NCBI GenBank assembly: GCA_017525855.1
Contig: JAFXSE010000026.1
Coordinates: forward strand, 1 to 64,000
Direction of reading: 5' to 3'
Source: Bacilli bacterium
Lineage (GTDB): Bacteria; Bacillota; Bacilli; RF39; UBA660
DNA: 64,000 bases
Part shown: piece by piece, positions 8,691 through 16,955 of the stretch
Layout: every line of letters begins with the position of its first letter
How positions within the stretch are numbered: position 1 is the stretch's first letter
The notes under the pieces: model-generated
Told to the model about the DNA's origin: nothing
Database searches by the model: none
Seen by the model: the letters and a program-made list of their open reading frames with translations, nothing else
Position numbers and translations under genes: made by a program

Positions 8691-8712
8691 TTATTTAATT
8701 AGTTATTTTTTT
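8682..8712 (+). terminator. terminator after fic
   Basis: AATAACTAAT (8682-8691) pairs with ATTAGTTATT (8698-8707), loop TATTTA, then T run. It includes the fic stop codon. Confidence 0.8.
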
Positions 8713-8716
8713 TGTT

Positions 8717-8743
8717 TTAGCACTCACCCTTGACAACTGCTAA
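8717..8743 (+). promoter_or_regulatory. CIRCE element (HrcA operator) of htpG
   Basis: TTAGCACTC (8717-8725), exactly 9 nt, then AACTGCTAA (8735-8743). The consensus is TTAGCACTC-N9-GAGTGCTAA; the left half is perfect and the right half matches 7 of 9. It overlaps the -35 box, the position where HrcA would block RNA polymerase. Confidence 0.8.
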
Positions 8744-8758
8744 AGAGAGTGATACTAT
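8730..8758 (+). promoter_or_regulatory. htpG promoter
   Basis: TTGACA (8730-8735), 17 bp spacer, TACTAT (8753-8758). The -35 lies inside the CIRCE element. Confidence 0.75.
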
Positions 8759-8760
8759 TT

Positions 8761-8788
8761 AATTGTTAGATAAATCTAACAATTTTTT
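8761..8788 (+). terminator. terminator-like hairpin in the htpG leader
   Basis: Perfect 10-bp inverted repeat AATTGTTAGA / TCTAACAATT (8761-8770 and 8775-8784), loop TAAA, then T run. The predicted transcription start (about 8765) falls in its left arm, so it may act on read-through from upstream or, if transcription starts slightly earlier, as a 5'-end stem. Confidence 0.55.
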
Positions 8789-8806
8789 AAGAAAGAGATG
8801 ATTTTA

Positions 8807-10687
8807 ATGAAGAAAAAACAATTTAAAGCAGAATCAAAAAAATTATTAGATATGATGATTAATTCTATCTATACAAACAAAGAAATATTCCTAAGAGAAT
8901 TAATATCAAATGCTAGTGATGCTCTGGATAAATTATATTATAGATCACTAACTGATAAAAAAGTGAAAATAGACAAAGAAGATTTAGAGATAAGAATTAA
9001 AATAGATAAACAAAATAGAATACTAACTATTACTGATAATGGTATTGGTATGACTGAAGAAGAACTTGAAGATAATTTAGGTACAATTGCAAAATCAGGT
9101 TCACAACTATTTAAAGAAAATAATGATAAAAAGAAAAATATTGATATTATTGGACAATTTGGAGTAGGCTTCTATTCAGCATTTATGGTAAGCGATAAAG
9201 TGGTAGTAAACAGTAAAAGTATTGATAAAGATGAGGCTTTTACATGGACTAGTGAAGGTGCAAGCGGATACTCAATTGAAAAATGTGATAAAAAAACAAA
9301 TGGTACAGAAGTAATACTTTACTTAAAAAAATCAACAGAAGATGTTAACTATGAAGAATTTTTAGAAGAATATAATATTGAAAACTTAATCAAAAAGTAT
9401 TCAGATTATATTCATTATCCAATCAAAATGTTAGAAAAAACTACAACTAAGAATGATAAAGATGAAGAAGAGGAAAAAGAAGAAGATAAAACTTTAAATA
9501 GTATGGTTCCTATTTGGAAAAAAAATAAAAGTGAAGTAAAAGAAGAAGAATATAATGATTTTTATACAGATAAGTTTTATGATTATGAAAAACCAGCTAG
9601 AATAATAAGAAGCGAAGTAGAAGGAAGATGTAGTTATACAACACTACTTTTTATACCATCACATGCTCCATATGATTATTACTCTAAAGATTATGAAAAA
9701 GGATTACAACTTTATTCCAAAGGCGTACTAATCATGGATAAATGTAGTGAATTACTACCTGATTACTTTAGTTTTGTAAAAGGTTTGGTAGACAGCGAAG
9801 ATATATCATTAAACATATCAAGAGAAACACTTCAGGAAAACTATCAAATTGAACTTATTGCAAAAAGCTTAGAAACAAAAATAAAAAAAGAACTTGAAAC
9901 TATGTTAAAAGATGAAAGAGAAAACTATGAGAAGTTCTTTAAAGATTTTGGAATGCAACTAAAATATGGTATATATTCAAGTTATGGAATCAAAAAAGAT
10001 ACTTTGGCTGATTTACTTTTATATATATCATCAAAAGATAAAAAATATAAAACTTTAAAAGAATATGTTGATAACATGAAAGAAAATCAAAATACAATTT
10101 ACTATGCATGTGGAGAAACAATTGATAAAATAGATTTACTTCCACAAGTAGAAAGTGTTAAAGATAAAGGTTATGAGATACTATATTTAACTGACTATAT
10201 GGATGAATTTGTCTTCAAAACGATGATGGAATATAGTGATAAAAAATTCATGAATGTACAAGATGAAAAAATGGATTTAGATTCAGAAGAAGAAAAAGAA
10301 GAATTAAAGGAATCAAATGAAAAAAATAGTGAAATGTTTAATTCCATGAAAGAGTATATAGATAATAAAGTAACTAAAGTGCAATTTACTCATAGACTTA
10401 AGAATCATCCAGTATGCTTAACTACTAAAGGAGACGTTTCAACTGAAATGGAAAAAGTATTAAATGCTATGCCAAATAACGAAAATATAAAAGCAGAAGT
10501 AATACTTGAAATTAATGAAAATCACCCTATAAGTAAAAAAATTCAAAAACTATATAAAGATAAAAAAGAAGAAGAACTAAAGAAATATACAAAAATATTA
10601 TATAATGAGGCAAGATTAATAGAGGGACTTCCTATTGAAAATCCAACAGAGTTGACTACTTTAGTATGTGATATATTATCAAAATAA
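8807..10687 (+). CDS. htpG: molecular chaperone HtpG (Hsp90)
   Basis: Cytosolic ATP-dependent chaperone dimer. 626 residues, typical length. GHKL ATPase domain: [43 protein letters not shown]; middle domain with SRETLQEN; C-terminal dimerisation domain. ATG 8807 is preferred over the in-frame ATG 8798 because the GAAAGAG stretch is correctly spaced for 8807. Two very acidic/Lys-rich linkers (near residues 220-235 and 490-510) are a local compositional feature. Preceded by CIRCE, so heat-shock induction through HrcA is likely. Confidence 0.96.
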   Translation: MKKKQFKAESKKLLDMMINSIYTNKEIFLRELISNASDALDKLYYRSLTDKKVKIDKEDLEIRIKIDKQNRILTITDNGIGMTEEELEDNLGTIAKSGSQLFKENNDKKKNIDIIGQFGVGFYSAFMVSDKVVVNSKSIDKDEAFTWTSEGASGYSIEKCDKKTNGTEVILYLKKSTEDVNYEEFLEEYNIENLIKKYSDYIHYPIKMLEKTTTKNDKDEEEEKEEDKTLNSMVPIWKKNKSEVKEEEYNDFYTDKFYDYEKPARIIRSEVEGRCSYTTLLFIPSHAPYDYYSKDYEKGLQLYSKGVLIMDKCSELLPDYFSFVKGLVDSEDISLNISRETLQENYQIELIAKSLETKIKKELETMLKDERENYEKFFKDFGMQLKYGIYSSYGIKKDTLADLLLYISSKDKKYKTLKEYVDNMKENQNTIYYACGETIDKIDLLPQVESVKDKGYEILYLTDYMDEFVFKTMMEYSDKKFMNVQDEKMDLDSEEEKEELKESNEKNSEMFNSMKEYIDNKVTKVQFTHRLKNHPVCLTTKGDVSTEMEKVLNAMPNNENIKAEVILEINENHPISKKIQKLYKDKKEEELKKYTKILYNEARLIEGLPIENPTELTTLVCDILSK

Positions 10688-10689
10688 TT

Positions 10690-10709
10690 GGATACTTAGT
10701 ATCCTTTTT
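10690..10709 (+). terminator. terminator after htpG
   Basis: GGATAC / GTATCC (10690-10695 with 10699-10704), triloop TTA, T run. Confidence 0.8.
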
Positions 10710-10711
10710 AT

Positions 10712-10739
10712 TTGCAATTATTTTTACAGATGATATAAT
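10712..10739 (+). promoter_or_regulatory. mscL promoter
   Basis: TTGCAA (10712-10717), 16 bp spacer, TATAAT (10734-10739) with extended TGA. Confidence 0.7.
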
Positions 10740-10782
10740 AATAACAGAGTTAAATAAGCTCAAAAAAGTAAAGGAGAACAAA

Positions 10783-11211
10783 ATGAAAAAGTTTTTTGGA
10801 GAGTTTAAAGAATTTATTTCTAAAGGAAATGTAATTGATTTAGCAGTAGGTGTTGTTATTGGATCAGCTTTTGGAAAAATTGTATCTAGTTTAGTTGACA
10901 ATATTATAATGCCATTAGTAGGAGTTCTTTTAGGAGGACTTGACTTTACAGGACTAGCTATAAAATTCCATGGAGCAAGCATTAAATACGGTTTATTTAT
11001 TCAAAATGTAGTAGATTTCTTAATTGTTGCTTTCTGTATATTTATAGTAGTTAAAGCCATGAATACTCTTGATAAAAAGGTAAAAGAAAAAGCTAAAAAA
11101 GAAGAAAAACAAAAAGAAGAAAAGAAACCAGAATTAACAAAAGAACAAGAACTTTTAATAGAAATAAGAGACTTATTAAAAAAACAAGATAAAGAAGTTA
11201 AGAAAAAATAA
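10783..11211 (+). CDS. mscL: large-conductance mechanosensitive channel MscL
   Basis: Pentameric membrane channel that opens under membrane tension on hypo-osmotic shock. 142 residues with the N-terminal amphipathic helix ([13 protein letters not shown]), TM1 containing [20 protein letters not shown], a short periplasmic-type loop, TM2 ([24 protein letters not shown]) and a long Lys/Glu-rich cytoplasmic C-terminal helix. Start ATG 10783 behind AAAGGAG. Single-gene unit bounded by its own promoter and terminator. Confidence 0.95.
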   Translation: MKKFFGEFKEFISKGNVIDLAVGVVIGSAFGKIVSSLVDNIIMPLVGVLLGGLDFTGLAIKFHGASIKYGLFIQNVVDFLIVAFCIFIVVKAMNTLDKKVKEKAKKEEKQKEEKKPELTKEQELLIEIRDLLKKQDKEVKKK

Positions 11212-11226
11212 TCTTAACTTTTTTAT
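11195..11226 (+). terminator. terminator overlapping the mscL 3' end
   Basis: AAGTTAAGA (11195-11203) pairs with TCTTAACTT (11212-11220), then T run; the left arm is within the last codons. Confidence 0.8.
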
Positions 11227-11270
11227 TTTTTATAGAATATTATGCTATAATTAATATTGAGGTGCAGATT

Positions 11271-12266
11271 ATGAATGAAGATATTACTAGACTTATGAGG
11301 ATGAATCAAAATATGAAAATGGAAAACAATTCTAATAATGAAGAACCTTTTGATATTAGAAAAAAACGTATTAGTATTTTAGATACATATGGCGAAAACT
11401 TTATAGAAAAAGAGTTTATCACAAATCCTGCCATAGGTAGAGAAAAAGAATTGAAAGAACTCATGTTAATACTTCTAACCCCAGATAAATCAGCAATTTT
11501 AACTGGTCCACCAGGAGTAGGAAAAACATCAATAGTAGAAGGACTTGCATATTTGATACAAATAAATAAGGTACCAGATAAAATAAAACAATATCAAATA
11601 ATTAAAGTAAATACTTCTGCTTTACTTGGAATTGATCCAGTCACAGGTGAGTCTAAAATTCAAAACTTAATTGAAGAAATAAAAAACTATCAACATCTTA
11701 TCTTATTCATAGATGAAATTCATACTTTAATGGGAGCAAAAGGGGAAGCTCTAGACTTTGCCAATATGTTTAAACCAGGACTAGATAGAGGAGATATAAA
11801 AGTAATAGGTGCAACTACTACTGAAGAATATGAAAGATTCATACTAAGGGATAAAGCATTTGTCAGACGTTTTCAAAAAGTAATTGTTAATGAACCAACA
11901 AGAGAACAAAATATACAAATATGTATAGGAACACTACCTAAAATTGAAAAAAGAACTGGTGCCATTATGATGTATTCTAACTTTATTAAAGAAAGTATGA
12001 TGGAATTTCTAACTGATTTGACAAGTGAATTTAAAAGAGTATATGAAAATGGATCGAGATATCCAGATGTTACTTTAACACTAGTTCAAGATGCATTCAG
12101 TTATGCGGTTTTTGATAATAGAAAATATGTCAATGTCCTAGACTTTAGAAAAGCAATAGAAAATACAAAAAGTGTTTATCCAGATGTAATATCTAAATCT
12201 CTTCCAGAGTTTGATGAAGTATTTAGAAATGAAATTGAAGAAGCAAGACTTGATATGATTAATTAA
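11271..12266 (+). CDS. single-domain Clp-type AAA+ ATPase (ClpA/B/C D1-like)
   Basis: 331 residues from ATG 11271 (GAGGTG at 11259-11264). After about 40 charged residues comes one AAA+ module closely resembling the first nucleotide-binding domain of ClpA/ClpB/ClpC: NPAIGREKELKELM, Walker A GPPGVGKTS (79-87), LIEEIKNYQHLILFIDEIHTLMGAKG (Walker B), GATTTEEYERF, and arginine-finger region FVRRFQKV. The Clp N-domain, the M-domain and the whole second AAA+ domain are absent, and there is no ClpP-binding loop of the D2 type. It has its own promoter: TATAAT 11246-11251 with extended TGC. A remodelling role without ClpP is inference. Confidence 0.75.
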   Translation: MNEDITRLMRMNQNMKMENNSNNEEPFDIRKKRISILDTYGENFIEKEFITNPAIGREKELKELMLILLTPDKSAILTGPPGVGKTSIVEGLAYLIQINKVPDKIKQYQIIKVNTSALLGIDPVTGESKIQNLIEEIKNYQHLILFIDEIHTLMGAKGEALDFANMFKPGLDRGDIKVIGATTTEEYERFILRDKAFVRRFQKVIVNEPTREQNIQICIGTLPKIEKRTGAIMMYSNFIKESMMEFLTDLTSEFKRVYENGSRYPDVTLTLVQDAFSYAVFDNRKYVNVLDFRKAIENTKSVYPDVISKSLPEFDEVFRNEIEEARLDMIN

Positions 12267-12294
12267 GTGCAAGTATATACTTACACTTTTTTAT
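12265..12294 (+). terminator. terminator after the Clp-like gene
   Basis: AAGTG (12265-12269) with CACTT (12284-12288) plus inner AAGTAT / ATACTT after one mismatch, then T run. Confidence 0.75.
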
Positions 12295-12305
12295 ATGCAT
12301 AATTA

Positions 12306-12334
12306 TTGTAACATTTTCATAGTTTATGTATAAT
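12306..12334 (+). promoter_or_regulatory. glmS promoter
   Basis: TTGTAA (12306-12311), 17 bp spacer, TATAAT (12329-12334). Predicted start about 12341, some 38 nt before the ribozyme cleavage site. Confidence 0.75.
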
Positions 12335-12377
12335 TATATTAATGAGATAGAAAATAGAAAGGTTGAAATTCATCTTA

Positions 12378-12510
12378 AGCGCCTGGACTTACATAGTTGA
12401 CGAGGTTTGTAGTTATCGAAATATTCGGCGGATGCTACAACGGATATAAGGTTCGTTAGATATATTAAAAAAAATAAAATCAAATTATAACAAAAAATAT
12501 ATCCTCTTAC
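12378..12510 (+). ncRNA. glmS ribozyme: glmS ribozyme (glucosamine-6-phosphate-activated)
   Basis: Conserved core blocks in order: AGCGCC (cleavage expected between A12378 and G12379), short P1 arm GACT-TACAT-AGTTG, GACGAGG, ATCGA, TTCGGCGGATGC, and a P3-type pairing of GTTTGTAG with CTACAAC. A 3' pairing GATATATT / AATATATC (ending about 12503) closes an A-rich domain in the place of P4. It lies in the 5' UTR directly before glmS, its universal position. In bacteria that carry it, GlcN6P triggers self-cleavage and the downstream mRNA is then degraded. Confidence 0.93.
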
Positions 12511-12532
12511 ACATGTTTTTATAGTGGGAGGA
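12502..12532 (+). promoter_or_regulatory. hairpin burying the glmS Shine-Dalgarno
   Basis: TCCTCTTAC (12502-12510) can pair over 9 bp (two G-U) with GTGGGAGGA (12524-12532), which contains the GGGAGG ribosome binding site. Its left arm shares two bases with the ribozyme's 3' helix. Confidence 0.6.
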
Positions 12533-12541
12533 TTTTTATAT

Positions 12542-14317
12542 ATGTGTGGAATTATAGGCTACATTGGCAAGCGTAATACTACTGATGTACTATTGAAAGG
12601 ATTATACGCCTTAGAATATAGAGGATATGATTCAGCAGGAGTTTGTGTTAGTAATAATAAAAAGCAAGAAATTATTAGAAGTGTAGGTAGAGTGAGCAAA
12701 CTGGAAGACAAGATTAAAAAGGAAGGCAAGATAGAAAGTTTATTTGGAATAGCTCATACTAGGTGGGCAACTAATGGAGAAGCTAATATCATAAATGCAC
12801 ACCCTCATAAAGTAGGAAGAGTAACATTAGTACATAATGGAATAATAGAAAATGCAGATTTAATTAAGGAAAAACTAATAAAAGAAGGTTACAAGTTCAA
12901 TAGTGAAACAGATAGTGAAGTGGCAGCCGCACTTTTAGATAAATATTTAAAAGATAATGAAATACTAAATGCAATTAGATTAATGACTAATGATTTAACA
13001 GGAAGCTATGCTTTTGGAATAATTATTGAAGGAGAAAATAAACTATATGCTCTAAGAAAAGATAGTCCACTTCTTATTGGTATTGGAGAAAAAGAAAACT
13101 TTTTAGCAAGCGATATAACAGCTATTATTTCTTATACTCCAAAATATGTTTTATTAGATGCATCAGAAATTGCTGTACTTGATGAAAATTGTGTAAAGTT
13201 TTATAAAAACGGAAAAGAAATAGAAAAAGAGATTTTAATTTCTGACAGTAAAGGTATTGATCACAATAAAAATGGATATGATCACTACATGATGAAAGAA
13301 ATAATGGAAGAACCAATAGTAACTAGACAACTAATAAATAAATACAAAAACAAAGAAAATTGGCAAGAACTTGATTTATCAGACTATAATGAAATAGATA
13401 TAGTTGCTTGTGGATCTGCTATGTATGCAGGACTTGTTGGGCAAAATCTATTTGAAGAGTTTGCAGAAATTAAAGTAAATGTATATCCTGCTAGTGAGTA
13501 TCGTTATAAAAAGAAAATTTATAATACTAAGACACTAGTTATTTTAGTATCTCAATCAGGAGAAACTGCAGATACTATTGCTGCGATGAGAGAAGCTCAT
13601 GAATTAAAAATAGACACTTTAGGAATCGTTAACAACCCAGATTCAACCATTGCTCGTGAAGTAAAAAGAAAAATATTAACTAACGCTGGAGTAGAAATAG
13701 CAGTTGCTACTACTAAAGCATATATTCTACAGGTATGTGTGTTATCAATGATGGCATTTATAACAGGTACTAAAAAAGGTTTAATAAAAGATGATTTTTC
13801 TTTATTTGAAGATTTACCAAGACAAATAAATGAAGTTATTGATAGAGTTGAAGAATATAAAAAAATAGCTAGTAGTATTTACCAAAAAGAATCATGCTTT
13901 TTCATAGGAAGAGGAATTGATTATGCCCTTTGTATGGAAGGAAGCCTAAAACTAAAAGAAGTCTCATATTTACACAGCGAAGCATATCAAGCTGGAGAAT
14001 TAAAACATGGTACAATTTCACTTGTAGAAGAAGGTATGCCAGTATTATGTATAATTTCTGATAAAAATTTAAAGGATAAGAGTATTTCTAATTTAAAAGA
14101 AACTGAAGCGCGAGGCGCAAAAGCAATATTGATTACAACTAAAGAATTGGATGATTTTGAAAACTATGAAAAAATAGTTGTACCAACTAGCTCACCATAT
14201 ACATCATGTATGTTAATAGTTCCGGCTCTTCAACTTTTATCATATTTTGTGGCACTAAATAGGGGATGCGATATTGATAAACCAAGAAATCTTGCTAAAT
14301 CAGTTACAGTTGAATAA
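12542..14317 (+). CDS. glmS: glutamine-fructose-6-phosphate aminotransferase GlmS
   Basis: Makes glucosamine-6-phosphate from fructose-6-phosphate and glutamine, the first step towards UDP-GlcNAc and peptidoglycan. 591 residues; start ATG 12542, which places the catalytic Cys directly after Met (MCGIIGYIG), with GGGAGG at 12527-12532; the upstream in-frame GTG 12524 would bury this Cys. N-terminal Ntn amidotransferase: YRGYDSAG, HTRWATNG, HNGII, DSEV. C-terminal half has two SIS domains (VACGSAMYAG; LVSQSGETADT; SYLHSEAYQAGELKHG) and ends in KSVTVE. Controlled by the ribozyme and the RBS hairpin upstream. Confidence 0.97.
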   Translation: MCGIIGYIGKRNTTDVLLKGLYALEYRGYDSAGVCVSNNKKQEIIRSVGRVSKLEDKIKKEGKIESLFGIAHTRWATNGEANIINAHPHKVGRVTLVHNGIIENADLIKEKLIKEGYKFNSETDSEVAAALLDKYLKDNEILNAIRLMTNDLTGSYAFGIIIEGENKLYALRKDSPLLIGIGEKENFLASDITAIISYTPKYVLLDASEIAVLDENCVKFYKNGKEIEKEILISDSKGIDHNKNGYDHYMMKEIMEEPIVTRQLINKYKNKENWQELDLSDYNEIDIVACGSAMYAGLVGQNLFEEFAEIKVNVYPASEYRYKKKIYNTKTLVILVSQSGETADTIAAMREAHELKIDTLGIVNNPDSTIAREVKRKILTNAGVEIAVATTKAYILQVCVLSMMAFITGTKKGLIKDDFSLFEDLPRQINEVIDRVEEYKKIASSIYQKESCFFIGRGIDYALCMEGSLKLKEVSYLHSEAYQAGELKHGTISLVEEGMPVLCIISDKNLKDKSISNLKETEARGAKAILITTKELDDFENYEKIVVPTSSPYTSCMLIVPALQLLSYFVALNRGCDIDKPRNLAKSVTVE

Positions 14318-14341
14318 AAAGTTAGAATCTAACTTTTTTTC
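14316..14341 (+). terminator. terminator after glmS
   Basis: AAAAAGTTAG (14316-14325), loop AAT, CTAACTTTTT and further T to 14341. Confidence 0.8.
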
Positions 14342-14396
14342 TTTATATATAGTGAAAAATATGATAATCTATTCATAGAATTATTAGAGGTATGTT

Positions 14397-15227
14397 ATGT
14401 TTAAAAAAACAAATTATGAAGAATACAATTTATATTTAAATAATAATCTATTTAAATTAGAATTTAATAATAATGAAGTTCCACAAGGATTATGCATTAT
14501 AGAAGAAAAAGTATATATTACATGTTACAAAACAGATAATACTAACTCTTGTGTCATTGAATTAAATATGAATGGAAAAAGACTAAGAACTATTGATTTA
14601 AAAAATAAAAGTCATGTAGGTGGAATAGGTTATGATAAAAAACATAATTTAGTTTTCATCTGTGATACAAAAGGAAGAGTAACTTCATATAAATATAATA
14701 GTTTTACTAAAGTAAACAGTTTTGATATTGCTTCTTACCAAGGTAGTAAATTAATAGAAAATAACAAACTTGTGTGTTCCTATCTTACATGCTATTCAGA
14801 AAAACTATATGTTGGTAGCTTTAACAGAAGAAAGAATGGATATGTTAAAGTTTATGATATAAAAAGAGAAAAAAATGGTATAGAACTTACATATCAAAGT
14901 GAATTTATAGTTCCTAAAAAAACACAAGGACTTGATTTTTATAAATATAAAGACCAGCAATATATTATTTTAAGCAATTCTTATGGAAGAAAAAGAAATA
15001 GTAATATTCAAATATCTAGATATAATGAAAATGATGTAGATTATTCTAAAAACAGTTTTAAAATGATACTTCCTCCTATGCTTGAACAAATAGATATAAA
15101 TAACAATAGTTTAATTCTATTATTTGAAAGTTCAGCTTTTAAATATAAGAAACACTGTAATTATGTAATAGATAAACTAATAGGATTAGATATAAATAAA
15201 TTAATAGATGACAATAAAATATTGTAA
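14397..15227 (+). CDS. beta-propeller-like protein of unknown function
   Basis: 276 residues, no signal peptide or transmembrane helix. Repeating blade-like strand patterns occur: GLCIIEEKVYITCY, VGGIGYDKKHNLVFICDT, KLYVGSFN, GLDFYKYKDQQYIILSN, spaced 45-60 residues apart as in YncE/six-bladed-type propellers. I do not recognise a family or active site. Lys/Asn/Tyr-rich composition like its neighbours. Start ATG 14397 after AGAGGT. It stands alone between the glmS terminator and tRNA-His. Confidence 0.5.
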   Translation: MFKKTNYEEYNLYLNNNLFKLEFNNNEVPQGLCIIEEKVYITCYKTDNTNSCVIELNMNGKRLRTIDLKNKSHVGGIGYDKKHNLVFICDTKGRVTSYKYNSFTKVNSFDIASYQGSKLIENNKLVCSYLTCYSEKLYVGSFNRRKNGYVKVYDIKREKNGIELTYQSEFIVPKKTQGLDFYKYKDQQYIILSNSYGRKRNSNIQISRYNENDVDYSKNSFKMILPPMLEQIDINNNSLILLFESSAFKYKKHCNYVIDKLIGLDINKLIDDNKIL

Positions 15228-15233
15228 AAGTAC

Positions 15234-15262
15234 TTGCAAAAATACAACTTTATTGATAAAAT
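15234..15262 (+). promoter_or_regulatory. tRNA-His promoter
   Basis: TTGCAA (15234-15239), 17 bp spacer, TAAAAT (15257-15262). Confidence 0.65.
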
Positions 15263-15279
15263 AATTGTTGTATTTACAT

Positions 15280-15356
15280 GGCGGCGTTGGTGAAGTGGTT
15301 AACACGCTAGTTTGTGGCACTAGTATGCAAGGGTTCGATTCCCTTACGCCGCCCCA
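15280..15356 (+). tRNA. tRNA-His (GTG)
   Basis: Complete cloverleaf. The encoded G-1 at 15280 pairs with discriminator C73 (15353), the identity mark of bacterial tRNA-His. Acceptor GCGGCGT / ACGCCGC, anticodon stem CTAGT / ACTAG with loop TTGTGGC (anticodon 15314-15316), T arm AAGGG-TTCGATT-CCCTT, and CCA encoded (15354-15356). Confidence 0.97.
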
Positions 15357-15365
15357 TTAAGAAAA

Positions 15366-15393
15366 AACCGAACTTGAAAAAGTTCGTTTTTTT
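15366..15393 (+). terminator. terminator after tRNA-His, probably bidirectional
   Basis: CGAACTT (15369-15375), GAAA tetraloop, AAGTTCG (15380-15386), T run after it and A run before it. It can also end the convergent gene at 15412-16107. Confidence 0.8.
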
Positions 15394-15411
15394 GTGTTAT
15401 ATTATAAAATT

Positions 15412-16107
15412 TTATTGTTCTAAATATAAGTTATTTGATGCAGCAACCTTAAATCCTAGTGCTTCTTTATCATGAATAAGTTTATCATAAATACTTTGAA
15501 TACTATTATATCCATGAATAATATTAAAGTTATCAACTTTATATAATTCTGTAGTAATATATGGAGTATAGCGTAAGTTGTTTATTGAACTGCCATAGTA
15601 AGAAAAAGTTGTATATATTTCTTTGCTCTCATTATCAATTAAATAAGTGGATTTTAAAACATAAACGACTTCAACACTAACTTTATTCTTTAAATAATAA
15701 AATCCAACATCTTCATAATTATTATCATCACCATTCCATTTTCTTATTTCTTCTTTAGATATATTTGAAAGCTTTTTAATAACATCATCTGATATATCAG
15801 ATAACTTTATTTCAACATTATTACTACGTGTATTAACATCTCCTGTCATTTTAGAAAAATTAATAAATACTAATACAAAAGTACCAACTATAAAACAAAA
15901 AACTACTATAAATACAATTAGATGTATAATACTAAAGGTTTTAATAAGTTTTAAATTTACTTTATCCAAATTAACTTTACTATTTTCCTCATTATTATTT
16001 TCAATTATAAATTCAGAATTACAATAATTACATTTTACTTCTTTATCTTCTAAATTAAATTTCATATTAGCACCACAATTAGGGCATTTCTTTTCTATAA
16101 ATTTCAT
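15412..16107 (-). CDS. zinc-ribbon membrane protein
   Basis: 231 residues; start ATG 16107 with GAGGAG a few bases upstream on the minus strand (an upstream in-frame start lacks a ribosome site). N-terminal zinc ribbon CPNCGANM...VKCNYCNSEF (two CxxC knuckles, residues about 8-30), a linker, one strong transmembrane helix (about 62-85) and an extracytoplasmic C-terminal domain with many aromatic residues. The domain order, cytoplasmic zinc ribbon-TM-external domain, is common in Bacillota proteins of unknown function; no enzymatic motif seen. Confidence 0.6.
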   Translation of the reverse strand: MKFIEKKCPNCGANMKFNLEDKEVKCNYCNSEFIIENNNEENSKVNLDKVNLKLIKTFSIIHLIVFIVVFCFIVGTFVLVFINFSKMTGDVNTRSNNVEIKLSDISDDVIKKLSNISKEEIRKWNGDDNNYEDVGFYYLKNKVSVEVVYVLKSTYLIDNESKEIYTTFSYYGSSINNLRYTPYITTELYKVDNFNIIHGYNSIQSIYDKLIHDKEALGFKVAASNNLYLEQ

Positions 16108-16201
16108 AAAACTCTCCTCTAACAAAATATTATCACATAATCAAATATATTTAAATATTTTTATTTATTATGATAAAATACTAATAGAAAGAGGTTATTT
16201 T

Positions 16202-16468
16202 ATGGAAAATATAGATATTGATAGTATTATTTCGACACTAGATTTTCAAAAAAATTCACTTAAGACTTGTTCAAATGGACTTCTTCTTACTAATTATGAA
16301 ATAAGCGTACTTGAAAAATATAACATAGATTATAATAGAACAAAATCTCTAAAGGAAATACTATTTCTAATAGAAGAAGTATTAAACGAAGAACTTGTAG
16401 ACGAAGATTTAGAAAATATTTCATTGTCTATTGCTGAAAGAGACTATTATATGAATACAAATAAATAA
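16202..16468 (+). CDS. small hypothetical protein
   Basis: 88 residues, acidic, predicted mostly helical, with no transmembrane segment or Cys pair. It has NGLLLTNYEISVLEKYNID in the middle, which looks like a helix-turn region, and an Asp/Glu-rich C-terminal half. Start ATG 16202 with AAGAGG about 8 nt upstream. It lies divergently from the zinc-ribbon gene, so the short gap 16108-16201 must hold two promoters. Family not recognised. Confidence 0.5.
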   Translation: MENIDIDSIISTLDFQKNSLKTCSNGLLLTNYEISVLEKYNIDYNRTKSLKEILFLIEEVLNEELVDEDLENISLSIAERDYYMNTNK

Positions 16469-16473
16469 TATAT

Positions 16474-16501
16474 TTGTAAAGAAATCTTAATATGATATAC
16501 T
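16474..16501 (+). promoter_or_regulatory. promoter of the DUF898-like gene
   Basis: TTGTAA (16474-16479), 16 bp spacer, TATACT (16496-16501) with extended TGA. Confidence 0.65.
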
Positions 16502-16524
16502 TTAAAGTATAAGGAGGTACTTAG

Positions 16525-16836
16525 ATGGAAAACGATAACTCTTATTTTGATGGAGGTCTACTTCAACTAATAGGATGGGAGATTTTAGGCGGATTAATTA
16601 CAGTAGTTACTTTAGGAATTTGCTACCCATGGGCCGTTTGTATGATTTATAACTGGGAGACTAAGCATACTATAATCAACGGGAAAAGATTATATTTTGA
16701 CGGTACAGCTGTTCAATTATTTGGTAATTGGATTAAATGGATACTACTAATAATCATAACATTAGGAATTTATGGTTTTTGGGTAAACATTTCATTAAAA
16801 AAATGGAAAGTAAAGCATACACATTTTGTTAACTAG
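16525..16836 (+). CDS. DUF898-like small membrane protein
   Basis: 103 residues made of two similar halves, each reading roughly FDG...QL.G.W...L...VTLGI...W......W..KHT (residues about 8-55 and 57-101), with one hydrophobic hairpin per half. This resembles DUF898 (YjgN-type) membrane proteins in miniature. Function of the family is unknown. Start ATG 16525 behind AAGGAGG. Single-gene unit with its own promoter and terminator. Confidence 0.65.
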   Translation: MENDNSYFDGGLLQLIGWEILGGLITVVTLGICYPWAVCMIYNWETKHTIINGKRLYFDGTAVQLFGNWIKWILLIIITLGIYGFWVNISLKKWKVKHTHFVN

Positions 16837-16875
16837 TAAAGATGTATGGATGTATAATCTATACATCTTTTACTT
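16835..16875 (+). terminator. terminator after the DUF898-like gene
   Basis: AAAGATGTAT (16838-16847) pairs with ATACATCTTT (16861-16870), extendable by AGT/ACT with one bulge; 13-nt loop. Confidence 0.65.
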
Positions 16876-16894
16876 TATTCATAAAGACAAAATG

Positions 16895-16923
16895 TTGAAA
16901 ATATAATAAAAATATGATATAAT
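16895..16923 (+). promoter_or_regulatory. promoter of the Cys-motif gene
   Basis: TTGAAA (16895-16900), 17 bp spacer, TATAAT (16918-16923) with extended TGA. Confidence 0.7.
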
Positions 16924-16955
16924 AATCATACTTTTTATATGGGGGAGAAATTAAA

